The translations under genes and the position numbers were made by a program. From Myotis daubentonii (lineage: Eukaryota; Chordata; Mammalia; Chiroptera; Vespertilionidae): a DNA stretch of 64,000 bases. The stretch lies in NCBI RefSeq assembly GCF_963259705.1, contig NC_081861.1, positions 64,151,623 to 64,215,622 of the forward strand, in the 5' to 3' direction. Positions 43,696-56,149 of this stretch are shown piece after piece. The notes under the pieces were generated by a model. That model was not told the DNA's origin, ran no database searches, and saw only the letters and a program-made list of their open reading frames with translations. The stretch's first letter is position 1; the number at the start of each line of letters is the position of its first letter.

Positions 43696-43860
43696 CAGTG
43701 GGGCATTGACTTACGAGTTTAATTCGTTCCGAGACCGAGCTCATTAAGGAGCTTGATAACTTAAATTACTCTATCAACTCAATGCAAAAAATTGGCTGAG
43801 AGACAGCTGGTATCTCAAAAAACTCGTTAGTTGGGACACTCGTAAGTCAAGGCTCCACTG
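43696..43860. mobile_element. Mariner-type MITE
   Basis: 165 bp with inverted ends CAGTGGGGCATTGACTTACG / CGTAAGTCAAGGCTCCACTG, flanked by TA on both sides (43694-43695, 43861-43862). The subterminal TTAATTCGTTCCGAGACCGA block is typical of a widespread mammalian Tc1/mariner MITE. No coding capacity. Confidence 0.82.
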
Positions 43861-43934
43861 TATTTGAGAAAGGTGGATGCATCTGCACAGATGGGAAAAC
43901 AATAGGGGGATTCAAGTGGTGGGTTGAAGTCCTT

Positions 43935-44110
43935 TTGTATAGATGGTATAGTCATGGTTTGAATCTAGGCTCAGCTTGTCATATGATCTTGGGTTATCTG
44001 ACTTAACCTCTTTGAGTCTTATCTATGAGGATTTTACCTAACTCACAGGTTTCTGTCAGAAAGAAATGACGTGAATGGGATGTAGTAAGCATTAAAACAA
44101 ATGGCACTTC
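43935..44110 (+). mobile_element. MIR
   Basis: ATGATCTTGGGTTATCTGAC (43983) and TTAACCTCTTTGAGTCTTAT (44003) align with MIR core. The 3' part GAATGGGATGTAGTAAGCAT (44073) follows. Confidence 0.75.
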
Positions 44111-45630
44111 AGTTTATCTTAGAACACAGATCTGTGGGCTATGAAAGATGCCAGTGCAGGCAGCAGTCATGCCCGGGGTTATAAGGAGCCTTGACAAGCT
44201 GAATGGACTAAGTGGTGGAGAGAGGGGAAGCCTTGCAAGTGGAAGGAAGAACACAAGCAAAGGAATAATGGTGCAATAAAAGAGAGCCTATTAGAACAGA
44301 TTTAGAAAAGAAAAAACGAACAAAAAAAAAACCCCAAGAGTTGCAAACAATCTCTATTTCATGCAGGCAAATTCCAAGAAAAAGGAAAAGGCTTTTTTAA
44401 AATCAGCTTCCTGACATTACTTTTTATGTTTACCATTCCTATTGCCAGAAGCCTGATTAAGTTGGAAGTACACTCAGTTTTGTCAGGAAATGGTGTGGGT
44501 GTTAATTAGAGTGGTGTGAAACTAGCAGGTTTCAAGTCTCAGCGGGGTCAATGGAAATTTTAGTCACTGCAACTTTCAGAGCCTTCCTCCAACCATGAAG
44601 TTTTCAAAAAAATTTTTTTTAACATATTCCAAATAAGGAAGCCTATTGACTACCGAACTGGGCTATAAACAGGATTGCCATTAGCAATACTTCCAGGAGG
44701 GGGCAGGGGAGAGCATTGGGAAATAGAGCCACTTAATCATGAACCACTACTGCTATCTGCAAAGGAGAAGGGGGAAGGAACATATGACATATTTCATTAA
44801 TTGAATGAAAACACCTATACAGTATTAGTCCAATTTTTTTTTATTACATCCTAAGATAATGTTAGAAGGGGCCCCTGGAATATACCAATGTTCCTGGTTT
44901 AGATAGAGGGAACTTGAAATGGTCCTCCTTACAATAAATAACAGAATTACACCCCCAAGTCACTCCCTCCTGGTGCCTGCAGTAATCATTAATCACTCTT
45001 TTGACTTGAGGTTTTGATGGTCCCCGTTAAATTGCTAATAGCTTTAGGAGGGATAATATATTAAGTTATGAAGTGTTGTTAAACCTTAAGTGAGAATTAA
45101 TTGATCAGATCCTTTCCAAGGAAATAATCTATTGAAGAGAGGTTTTCCAAGAAGGAATATAGGAAATTATCTGCTGGGAGTGAATTTGATTAGAGAGTGA
45201 TGGGGCATGCAGCATAAAGACACTGTGGGGATACCTGGATGATGGTGCAAAATTATCTGGGAGTAGGAAAAAATCTGAAAGAGGAGGAATAAAGGTTCAG
45301 GGGGGAATTTTAGCAAGAGATTACTATGTGCCTGGCATTGGGTGAGACACACACTTCGTTTTTGCCGTATGTACTGAAGTTAAGCACTGCTTACTTCACA
45401 ATTTTGCCTGGGGCTAGCTATTCATATATTATAGCTGTTTATCTATAGCTGTGAGTTTTGATTCAATTTCTTGTATTTGACTTTTCAAGTGTAAGCACCA
45501 GTAAAAAGTAAAAGAACATTCCTTAATGCACACCAGTAGCTTTCCATCAGGAAAGGAATTAAACAATATTTGATCAGTGGTAGCATGATGAAAGGGAAGT
45601 ATTGCACTGTAATTTTTTCTGGCTATTTTA
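44111..45630. other. Unassigned sequence
   Basis: No gene, RNA or repeat recognised in ~1.5 kb apart from short A-rich runs (44315-44335). Confidence 0.35.
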
Positions 45631-45821
45631 TTTTTATTTAAATTTACATGTTTTTATTGAATTTTTTAGAGAGAGAGGAAGGAAGGGAGAGGGAGAGAGA
45701 AAGAGAAACATCAGTCGGCTACCTCAAGCCCACAACCAGGGCATGTGCCTTGACCGGGAATCAAACCAGTGACATTCGTGCATGGGACGACGCTCAATCC
45801 ACTGGGCCACACCAGCTGGAC
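45631..45821 (-). mobile_element. Ves-type SINE
   Basis: Minus-strand copy with a perfect 17-bp duplication TTTTTCTGGCTATTTTA (45614-45630 and 45822-45838). Head diverged (plus-strand CCACACCAGCTGGAC); GA-rich tail. Confidence 0.94.
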
Positions 45822-46165
45822 TTTTTCTGGCTATTTTAAAAGGGTCTTTCAAACTCTTCACATCCTCCTGCCTTATGTGCAAAGTTATGGAGATAATTTT
45901 GGATGCTGCATTCCAGCCTAGGCATATATTTCAGTGAATATTCAGGTTCAGTAATGAGTCCTTATAGCAGAAATACCACTCCTGCTCTTTCAAGCTGTGC
46001 TTGTGCATTTGGTGTTAGGGACACAAGAGAGGAATGCCCGATCGTGTAAATTGGACAACTGGCAAACCTCCTTGTGGGTCAAGATTTCTTTTAACCTTAG
46101 TGCTTTAATGGTAGACACTGCCCTCAGAACAAGTGATTTCCATTTTATTTCATTTTTCTTTAGAG

Positions 46166-46377
46166 CAGTTGTTCTCAACCTGTGGGTCGCGACCCCTTTG
46201 GCGGTCGAACGACCCTTTCACAGGGGTCGCCTAAGACCATCCTGCATATCAGATATTTACACTACGATTCATAACAGTAGCAACATTACAGTTATGAAGT
46301 AGCAACGAAAATAATTTTATGGTTGGGTCACAACATGAGGAACTGTACTTAAAGGGCCAGAGGGTTGAAAACCACTG
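46166..46377 (+). mobile_element. SPIN-type hAT element, copy 1
   Basis: Ends CAGTTGTTCTCAACCTGTGG and GAAAACCACTG, with the SPIN signature GGTCGCGACCCCTTTGGCGG and TTTCACAGGGGTCGCC. Interior CATAACAGTAGCAACATTAC. Flanks CTTTAGAG / TTCTAGAG share a TAGAG core. Non-autonomous; moved by a hAT transposase in trans. Confidence 0.88.
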
Positions 46378-46385
46378 TTCTAGAG

Positions 46386-47090
46386 CATAACACCCCAGTA
46401 AATAAAAATAGCTAAGGAGAAGGATTTAGTTTTAAATTCATGCAAGTGGAACTTAAGCTTCAGAATTTCAGCCTCCTGGGCTGTGTTGTCACCTGCACCT
46501 TTTCTGTGATGTGTGGTGCTGGTTTACTATAAGCTCACATAGCCACGCCTCTGGATTCATTAGGGTCTGAATATATGAGCTGATAGAAAGCCTATCCAGC
46601 AAATACAGTAAGGTGTACAATTATACAGAACACATTGGCTGTGTGCACTCATAACTATGACACCAGTTTGACACTTGAAAAAATAAATCTGTGCCCATAA
46701 GCAGCAGAACTTTCTGTCTTGTTGTTCAATGAACATTATGTTGTTCTTAAATGAATAGGGGGTTAGGGAAGTAAGTACGCTGATGTCAAGAATTGCATAT
46801 GCCATCAAATTCATTTCAATCAAATACAATTATGTATGACAGGCATAGCACCATTTGGAAAGGATTTTAATCATTTGTTTTCAAATAAATCAGCTTAATG
46901 GACTTAGTTGATCATAAGTAGTGTGAAATTCATAATTTTAATTGGAAATCATTGTCGAAATTGTACTCTTGTACAATTAAAATCTCTAACTGAACAAACA
47001 GAACATTACAAATAACCAGACTGTGAAGTGAAAAGGAAGAGGAAAGAAGGACGTGAAAGGGAAAAAAGTTGCTTCAGGTTGGGTGTAATA
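46386..47090. other. Unassigned sequence between SPIN copies
   Basis: No recognised features in ~700 bases. Confidence 0.35.
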
Positions 47091-47302
47091 CAGCGGTTCT
47101 CAACCTGTGGGTCGCGACCCCTTTGGCGGTCGAATGACCCTTTCACAGGGGTCGCCTAAGATCATCCTGCATATCAGATATTTACACTAGGATTCATAAC
47201 AGTAGCAACATTACAGTTATGAAGTAGCAACGAAAATAATTTTATGGTTGGGTCACAACATGAGGAATTGTATTTAGAGGGCCAGAAGGTTGAGAACCAC
47301 TG
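47091..47302 (+). mobile_element. SPIN-type hAT element, copy 2
   Basis: Ends CAGCGGTTCTCAACCTGTGG and GAGAACCACTG. Same length and internal deletion as copy 1, with few differences. Flanking 8-mers (GTGTAATA / GATAGGTG) do not match, so the target duplication is lost or the copy is rearranged. Confidence 0.9.
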
Positions 47303-49870
47303 GATAGGTGTCATCTTTGAAGTATATGCTTTGACAAAAGAACACATGACGCCAAAGGGATGAAAATGTATCAATTAAATCAAAACACTTTGGGGAATTG
47401 ACTGTATGAACAGCCCCTTACTTTCTTGTCTTACTATGCTGAAATTTGGGGAAATGATGTTTTTGAGGTCAAAATATACAGGAAAATACTGATCACCAGG
47501 AGAGAACTTTGATCCTAAACCTGTAGAAACAGTATCACCCTCATTGTCATGGAAGGTTAACAGGGAGGCAAGAATCCAAGATTTTGATACGTCTCAAAAG
47601 CTAATGAGTTACCATTAGTTCTCTGCACCGCATAGGGTCTCAGTGGGAGACAAGGAGCACTGAGCTGCTTGTGGCACAGCTGGAGTTAGAGGCCTCTTGC
47701 CAGTTAGTGAGCTCTCCAAACAGAAGCACCTACACAAAAACGTAGCTACTAGTGTCATCAGAAATGAATAAGCATACTTCTCTGTATCAGGACTTAAATT
47801 GAATTTAACTAAACCACTATATAGTAAAAAGAACTTTTAAAAAGAATATTTGGGAAACTAAAGGCAGCAATAGGAGATGAATGAATTTTATCGAATGTTG
47901 CCAGAAGGTGATTTCTGTTCCAAGATAAAAATTTGTAATTCAGAGATTAATGGAAGTTCTACACTTTTTCTTAATAGTATAATTTATAGTTCTCCACTCT
48001 CAAAGACATAATATTATTTATAACAAAATAAAATTCTTTTGAGCTCATGAAAGTGCTTTATAGCAATAAAAATTAAACAGAAAAGTCCACCCCCTGAAAA
48101 ATATGCAACTTGCTTATTGTTTCTGCCTTAAGGAAAAAATATTTTTATAAGCATGAGAGAAATCAGAATTTATACAGCATAAACTATACATCTTTCTCAT
48201 ACTTTTTCTAAACAATATTAGAACAAAGACCAGTAAGGATATGAAATTATTTTGCTGCCATAAAAAGTGAACATATAATCTCTATAATTAAACTTCAACC
48301 TGACTATTTACTCGAATGAGCACATATCTTTGGGAGAGACACATATAGTGAAGTGAGGAGGGAGGTAGACACCTCCCTAACCAGCGAGATGTCCAGAATC
48401 AGCCCTAGTGATCAATGCAGTGAAGGTCAGATTCCATTTGATCCCATCTGATTATAAAATAAGGCAGTGTTATTAGGTGAATGTTATTCATATACAAAAT
48501 TGCATGTGGTTTGCATAATGATGTTATGTGCATCTGAGAATGCTTTCCTAAAATGATGGGAATGTGCATGTTTTATATACATATATTCACACTGCAGAAA
48601 GATCTAAAGTCACCGAAATAGAACAAAGATATCATCATCTCTACTGAATAACACATTTTAATATTAATATGGAGAAATTGTGTTTTTGACAAGTTAAAGC
48701 ACATTTATCTTGGTGGCTCTCAAATCTGTATTTCCAACCTAGACCTCTCCACAGAATGTCAGTTCTGTATAGTCAACTGTCTACCTGCATATCCCATTGG
48801 TCCCTCATATCAACATGTCTAACATGAAAATCATGTGTTTCTCTGTCCTAACTTGTTTTTCCTTTGCTAGTTCCACCTGTGGTAGAAATATAGACTTTTA
48901 CATTCAAGTTGAAACCACATGCTAATAATACTACCTTTTTAGCACTTACACTGCACCTCTTCTGGCTCCTCAGTGAGTTCAGTCTCTATTCAGCTCTTCC
49001 AACTCTTCTGATTGTTTCCAGTCTTGGCTTCCTCTAAACTCTTCTGTCTACAATATTGCCTGAGTTATTTAATGGAATGTATATCGGATCATGCTACTCC
49101 CCTAACTAAAGCGCTTCAATGGGACTTCTAGATAAACACATGTGATGATCGGACCACTTCTTGAAGCCTATAAACCATTGATAGTAAAAGCAATTGAGAA
49201 GGTATAAAACCACAGGGACAAAGAGGATGGGAGGAAATCCTGAAGACTAGACAGATCGACACATTTTGGAAGATAGAAAGTAAATGTGTGAGTAGTAACT
49301 TATGTAACAGAGTACGAAGAGATAAAACTTAAATATTTGCAGAAGGAAGACGTAAACTTATATAACACACCAGGAAGGCTCAGGAACTAAAGGCAGCAGG
49401 TAACTCTAGAGGCAGATTGGCTGGTTTTGGTTTTTAAGTAGAAACAAGATCGGTAGAAAGTCTGGATAAGCAGTAAGATCCCAGATTCCTAAGAAACTCA
49501 CTTTCGTTCCTTTTTAGGCAACAGTTCTGGAGTAGAACATCTATATTTTTCAAAAAGTCTTTAATACCTTAAAATACACGTGATATACATGTGAATATAT
49601 TAACATAATTTTCTTACAATGCATATGAAACTTATAATCATTCATTAGCCTGGGCAGTTATGACTGTCACTTATTCTCTTGCAAAAGCTTTATGAGTGCC
49701 TTTCAGGCAACACAGTGTTCAGAAAGTAGATGTTTAATAAATACATCATTGACTTTCAATGAACAAGCTGTGCAGATAGGCTTCTTTACTGAAACGGGGT
49801 TTATGGGATAGGGGATTTCTAGACCCTGAAACCTGAAAAATCTTAGATCTTTGTTGATGGAGCTTTGAGG
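47303..49870. other. Mostly unassigned, possible L2-like trace
   Basis: 2.6 kb without young repeats. At 48690-49150 pyrimidine-rich text (TCCTCAGTGAGTTCAGTCTC, GGATCATGCTACTCCCCTAA, GCTTCAATGGGACTTCT) is reminiscent of an ancient LINE2 3' region, too decayed to be firm. No credible coding frame. Confidence 0.35.
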
Positions 49871-49878
49871 TCCTATTG

Positions 49879-50102
49879 CAGTGGTTCTCAACCTTGGCTG
49901 CACATTAGAATCACCTGGGAATCTTTTTTTAAAATCCTGATTTCTGGGCCTCATCCTCCAGAAATTCTGTTTCTTTGTTAGGGGGTGGGGCCACAACATT
50001 AGTAACAAAGAAACAGAATTTCCGGAGGATGAGGCCCAGAAATCAGGATTTTAAAAAGATTCCCAGGTGATTCTAATGTGCAGCCAAGGTTGAGAACCAC
50101 CG
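49879..50102. mobile_element. MER5A-like hAT element, near-perfect palindrome
   Basis: 224 bp between perfect 8-bp duplications TCCTATTG (49871-49878 and 50103-50110). Left end CAGTGGTTCTCAACCTTGG, right end CCAAGGTTGAGAACCACCG. The two ~100-base arms are reverse complements with only two substitutions and one 2-base indel, around a ~20-base spacer. Ordinary MER5A elements are only imperfectly palindromic in the middle. Confidence 0.88.
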
Positions 50103-50110
50103 TCCTATTG

Positions 50111-51231
50111 TATTGTAGCAATCAAAGTTTAAGAAGGAGCAGCAGGTGGAAACCATACATATGAGGTGAAGTTGAAGAGACCTGTAGGTACCATACAGTG
50201 TGGAATTACAGAAGAAATTTACAACCTGCCTTGTATTTTGGTAGGCAGAATGACCAGTGCAGCATGGAGATAGGATATAGAATATCCAGTCTTTGGGGAA
50301 AGGAAGGATAATAAGGCTGAGATGAAAGGTAGGTAGGTTATAAAATAAGAAGAAATTATGTTTCATGTGAGCAGGGTATGTGTTGTGATTTGGAGTCCTT
50401 TTCAATTTTCATCTCTCTCTAGTGCCAACTTGGGAGACATATTATCATGACTGAATTGGAGAGTCGACAGCATACCAGAAAGTGTCATTGTATAGTTTGG
50501 GACTAGTGAAGATGGAAATCATAATACCATTTTTTTTTTTTTTGCACAAGCACCCCAGGAAATTAACCTCCAAATACAACTGAGGAATAGGCACTGTTAT
50601 GGCTTCTTTATGGATCAGTAGACTGATGAAATATGGTGAAGCTATATAAGTAGACCAAAGATGTGCAAGAAGACATGCATTGAGCAGAAAATAAATTGGA
50701 GCCTGGCCTCTCAACTCTTGATTTAACCAGAGACAGTTCTATCCCAAATAGGAGATTCAATATAGAAGCAGGATGGAATTCGGAAGTAAAATCTGATGAG
50801 TATTTTTCCTGAAATATTACAGCTGTCACTCCCAGGGCCCTAGTCCTGAGATAGTGGCAGGTTAAGATATTAAATTTATATTTTTCCGGGAGCTCTTCAT
50901 GGACTGTTGCCATGTCAATGACAGTGCAGACAAGCACGGTGATTTTAAAGAGCATGCTGCTTGGTGTGCCTTCTGCATAGTGCAGCTACACTCTAGAACA
51001 GCAAATGTTCATCTGAATTCTTTACTATTTCTCCAAAGGATTCGTGTTTTCTGACATAATCTTTCTTTCCTAAGAAAAAATATCAGTGGTGCATATTGTA
51101 ACTATGCTTTAGCATCTGAACTTCTATCCTAAAGATCAATACATCAAGATGACTCCAAAGAAAATGCCGATATGGTTCTAAAGCAAGTGTTTTAAAAATT
51201 TAAAAATTTTTAAATTTTTTCTGCTATCCTG

Positions 51232-51234
<3 letters not shown>
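50111..51234. other. Unassigned sequence
   Basis: No gene or repeat family recognised; T15 run near 50530-50544. Minus-strand frames of 89-115 codons (50445-50955) lack recognisable domains. Confidence 0.35.
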
Positions 51235-51295
<61 letters not shown>

Positions 51296-51301
51296 CTCTC
51301 C
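51235..51301. repeat. (CT)n microsatellite
   Basis: Over 25 CT units with one interruption near 51290. Confidence 0.98.
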
Positions 51302-52059
51302 TTTTAAAGCATTGAGCATCATCTCATACAGCCATGAACATAAACCGTGACCACTTTACTGAGTAAGGCTATAATCAAAAGAACACATAATGATATATTT
51401 GTCTTTCCTTTCTTGTCTTTGCATTTCATTTTCATATATATCCACGTTTGTGTAGTGACTTTGAATGTGTTTCCTGGAGGCTGATGCCCGTGCAAGTTTA
51501 ACAGCAAAGACAGGAGAGGGGAACACAATGGCCAGGGGAGGAGATGCTGTGCATTGAGGGCAGGGCCAGAATATATTGCAGGAAGGGAAGCAGGCTTTTG
51601 ATAACAAAGGGAGCCAGAGTATGTGCCTTTGCTTGCTGCAGAGACTATAGATAAGGAGCTCTGACTTTTCATTATCTCCTCTTTATACCTAAAGGAGATG
51701 CTTTCCAATGGATTCCTTCACAGTCTTTTCATTATAGTTTTATAACAGTCATGCCAACACACTGGCTTTTAATTATAGAAAAGGGACTAGTTTGGGAGAC
51801 TGTGCCAGCACAAGTGTTCACAAGTCTACCTCTGCCATGGTCAGGGTGGTTGGTGAGGGGAATGAAATGCTCTGACGGTGATACTGGAGGTAAATCACTT
51901 CCCTGGCACTATTCTTTTTGCACAGTAAAGTGATTACAAGGCCTTTTAGTCTGTTACATAAATTAGAGGAATGTGTATCCTCATGAAATCAATAATTAGA
52001 AAAAATAGATACCAAGGATAAATGCAATGAGTTTTCAAAAGTTTCTTGGTAATGACAAT
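51302..52059. other. Unassigned sequence
   Basis: Nothing recognised. Minus-strand frames at 51319-51708 and 51356-51607 overlap in different phases and have no domain. Confidence 0.35.
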
Positions 52060-52275
52060 AGCAACACAGCTACCAACATATATCACACTTTCTATGTTCC
52101 AGGAACTCTTATAATTACTTTACATTTCTCATGTCATGAACACTCAGAAAACCCCGTGACATAGGTACTGATGTCCTCATTTTAAGAGGCAGATTTGAGA
52201 TTGAATCCCAAGCAGGGTGGTTCTAGGGTCTGCACCCTTTATTGCTATGCAGTACTGCCTTTCATGAGATAACCT
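52060..52275 (+). mobile_element. MIR
   Basis: Motifs in MIR order: TTTCTATGTTCCAGGAACTC (52090), ATAATTACTTTACATTTCTC, CATAGGTACTGATGTCCTCATTTT region, TTCTAGGGTCTGCACCCTT. Strongly decayed. Confidence 0.75.
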
Positions 52276-52479
52276 TCTGTACTTTTTGACGTGGCTTTAT
52301 GACAGGACCAGAGCTTAGGCCTATTTGTGAGCAGGTGAAGTTTTTGTGTGGCTTAACTCACTCTTCCCTTTCGTACTTTGCAGTTACCCTGCCTCCCAAC
52401 CTCTAGTGTCCCATGCTGTACTGCTTCCTTGCACTTTTGTCCTAATAGGGAAGCACATGATAAAAAGTATCCTCTAAAT

Positions 52480-52701
52480 CAGTGGTTCTCAACCTTCCTA
52501 ATGCCGCGACCCTTTAATACAGTTCCTCATGTTGTGGTGACCCCCAATTTCATTGTTACAAATTGAACATAATTAAAGCATAGTGATTAATCACAAAACA
52601 ATATGTAATTATATATGTGTTTTCCGATGGTCTTAGGCGACCCCTGTGAAAGGGTCATTCAACCCCCAAAAGGGTCGCGACCCACAGGTTGAGAACCGCT
52701 G
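52480..52701 (-). mobile_element. SPIN-type hAT element, copy 3
   Basis: Opposite orientation to copies 1 and 2: left end CAGTGGTTCTCAACCTTCC, right end GGTTGAGAACCGCTG, with AGGGTCGCGACCCACAGG (52669-52686). A perfect 8-bp duplication CTCTAAAT lies at 52472-52479 and 52702-52709. It keeps the ATATGTGTTTTCCGATGGTC segment that copies 1 and 2 lack. Confidence 0.94.
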
Positions 52702-52709
52702 CTCTAAAT

Positions 52710-53944
52710 GTTATGTTCTCCCCCTTAGAAGTATATTCTTTCAGGTATAACTCACCCAGAAATATTTGCATTGTCAAAGAGGATGTGTGGAGAGGAGACT
52801 GGAAGCAGACTGTGTAGGTAAGATTTCTAAAAGCTCCTCGAATTGCAAAAAGGTAGATAATGACATACTTCCCTACCCTGTGGGCAGTCTAGCTTTATGG
52901 TGCTACTAGCACTTCCTTGTCAGATGCAAAGGTCATGAGGTAGTGGATAGTTTTCACATCACTTCAGAGGCTCCTGTCTCCTCTGCTCACCCTTAAGTCA
53001 TTACTACATCTGGATTTCTGTGGAGAGGAAAGATCCTTACCATTTGTGGTACAATAGGGACAAATTCCCAGCTCATTGATTTGCCAGGTTTAGCAAATAT
53101 AAATACATGACTCCAGTGCAAATTTGAATTTCATATAATGAACAATTTTTAGTATAAATACATCTCATGCAGTAGTTGGGACATTCTTAGACAAGAATTA
53201 TTTGATGTTTATCTGAAATTTAAATTTAACTGGACATCTTGTATTTTATCAGGTAATCATACTCGGGGTGGATTTTAACTGTCCGTAGACAGGAAAACTT
53301 CTCTTTATGGAGATCTTGTGGTAATCTAGGTATGCGGTGATGAGAGCGTGAAGGGGAGTGGTGACTGTGGAGAAAGGGCCACATCCACCCCCACTGTGGA
53401 AGAGATTCAAAATGTGGTGATTGCTTACCTGGGAGGGGTTGATGGAGACATCCCAAGTGTCTTGCAGAGAAGTTATAAGTAACAAAGCAAAGGTCATTAT
53501 AAAAAACTAAGGCCAGAAACTCAGGGATTTGGGTTCAATTTTGATGAGAAAACAGGTTGCATAAGTTAATCAGAACAGAGACAAGATTGAGTCCAGGAAG
53601 TTGAAGAAGGCTTAATGAGATTAGCAAAACTTAAACATTATTCCAGGTAACAATCCAGAAAACTAAAGATCAGTTAGTTTTCTATCGAATACCTAACAAC
53701 CAGATATTATTATATAGTCATACTCCCATCTGAATTAAGGTCATACCTTATATTTAATAGTTCAGTTAATATGATCAGGTTAGGTGCAATTGTTTACAAC
53801 CAAAACTAAAATTGCAATATGCTACACATGTAGTCTTCTGGAAAAATTCTAAACATGGAATAGCTATTTTCTGATGTCACAAAATACTTCAAACATAAAA
53901 GAGAATCCACTTTCATTGGGTTATAAGTTTGCTCCCCCCTCAGG
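52710..53944. other. Unassigned sequence
   Basis: No recognised repeat or gene in ~1.2 kb. Confidence 0.35.
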
Positions 53945-54161
53945 ATAAGCATGGAACAGACTGTGAAATCTCGGAGGGAAGGAGGGTGTGGGTGGTGGGA
54001 AGAGACCAACCAAAGAACTTGTATGCATATATGCATAACCCATGGACACAGACAATAGGGTGGTAAAGGCCTGGGGTAAGGGTGGGGGGCAGGCTAGAGG
54101 AGGTCAATAGGGGAGAAAGGGGACATATGTAATACTTTCAATAATAGATTTTTTTTAAAAA
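53945..54161 (+). mobile_element. 5'-truncated L1 3' UTR
   Basis: GCATGGAACAGACTGTGAAA, AACTTGTATGCATATATGCA, G-rich tract and ACATATGTAATACTTTCAAT tail. Same 3' UTR subtype as 4028-4550. Confidence 0.9.
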
Positions 54162-55774
54162 GTAGATGACAACTAATGGCTAAATTAGGAAATACAAGTT
54201 TTATTTATGGAATTGCTCACAACATGAAGCTGATTTTCTGTTCTAGCTAGAATGCCCATTAGCTATTTTGATTTATTTAATTATAGTTTGATTTCAGAAG
54301 TTAAGAAATCATTGTTCATATGGTAAGATGAATGAATAATACCTAATTAGACAGCTTTTGCAAGATGCTAATAAGAGATGGAATACAGTGTAAGGAAAGT
54401 ATTTTAAATATAAAGACGGTGTTGTAGGTAGGGCATACACTGTAGGGGAAGAGCAAGGTTACTGTGGGAACTGTAATCCGGAATTTCATGACTTGTCTTG
54501 TGTGATTACAAATTTAATGCTGTAGCAAGACTGTGTGACTTTTTCCTTTAGTTTGAGAATGATTTATTCATGAATAATCAGGAAAGGACAAGGCTTAGAT
54601 GTGACCTGAATCTGCCTAAACTAGGAGGATCCTACATCTTTTAGGAAGATAGAGGGGGGAAAACGGTATGAAAAGGTGATCTCCTCAAAAGTACATGAGC
54701 ATACTGTAGAAAACTATCTTGCACTTTCACTTGGACTTCCTTTGCGGCTGAAGATTTCCAAATTCTTGGAGATGGGCACAGAAGCTCTATGATGTTTCTT
54801 GAAACTCCATAGGTCTAGTCGTGACCGTGAATAAATTTCAGAGTCTAGCTCGCAGCTGAAGCTGGCAACAAGAAACAAGAGAGGCTACAGGAACATGGAT
54901 TTCCTGGAGTATAACTTGCAACAGTGAAGTATGACTACCATTGTCTGAGAAAGAGCAGCAACAGACAGGTGAAGTGTGTAGCAGTCAACATATGAGTTGT
55001 CTTGCTCTTAGACGAGGGCTGGAGTCAAACATGGGTATCAGATTGCGCAGGCACACAAAGGAGTGTCACATATATTAGCCTGCTATGTGTGTCTTCACAT
55101 TATGCATTTTGATGGAAAGAGAAGTTTATGGTCAATTAATAGGGTCTTTTTACCACAGTTCTAAGCATATGGATGTCTCCAAAGAGTTGGGTATTTGACA
55201 CATTTTACAATATATTGATTAGCTGATTTTTCTTTGCATATTGCTAGATCCCATAGATTTTGAGGCTATGCCAGTTTAGGCAATAGATATTCCAAATAAT
55301 AACTTCCACTGTGTACAGTTTGTATGAAACAATTTTGATAAGGCACAAAAGGCCCACGTATACACTCACACATTGGTGGATATCATGTAAAGGTTAGGTT
55401 CCTTCTGGTACCTTTTGGAGAAGGATTTAATATAAGTGCTGCTGCCTAGACAAATTTAACCAAAATTAACATGCTGATTAGTTAATGCTAATACTAATAC
55501 TTACTAGCACTTTCTGGCTTCATATATTTTCTGTTCAAGATGTGTCATTTCTAAAGTCAATCAATGTAAGTTCCTGAAGCCTGAAAATGCAGTATGTACT
55601 CTACAGAAAATAAAATTAAAATTATTGCTATTGATGATAAATAAGGAAGCAAATGGTGAGTGGAATATAATTTTAGAGTAACAAAGATATAAAAAAATAA
55701 AAGAAATTAAATGAAATATGCCCTTTAAGTCATGGAGCACCAAGAGTATTATCAGCAAAAAAAAAAAAAATTCT
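54162..55774. other. Unassigned sequence
   Basis: 1.6 kb without recognised repeat, gene or RNA. A14 run at ~55757-55770 borders the next SINE. Confidence 0.38.
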
Positions 55775-56014
55775 TAGCCTTATTCAGGTTGGCTCAGTGG
55801 ATAGAGTGTCGGCCTGCAGACTAAAGGGTCCTTGGTTTTATTCTGAACTCGGTTGCAGGTTCCTCCCTAGCCCGGGCCCTGGTCGGGGCGCTTGCGGGAG
55901 GCAACCAATAGATGTGTTTCTCTCATATCAATGTTTCTCTCTGTCTTTTCCTCTCTCTTCTACTCTCTCTAAAAATCAATGGAAAAATATCTTCAGGTGA
56001 GGATTTTTAAAAAG
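55775..56014 (+). mobile_element. Ves SINE, second subfamily
   Basis: GGCTCAGTGGATAGAGTGTC A-box region; the B box is damaged (CTTGGTTTTATTCTG) and part of the following body is deleted. Tail TATCTTCAGGTGAGGATTTT as in 25365-25612. Confidence 0.9.
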
Positions 56015-56149
56015 AGAATTTGCTTAATGGAAGAAAATCCCTATTAAAAGTTTGAAACGGTGGTTAGCATCAGTATAAAAAAAACCAATGATGAATGAAT
56101 TAAAATGTAGAATATCAGTCAAAAACAAGCATTCCAGTATTTTAAGTTG

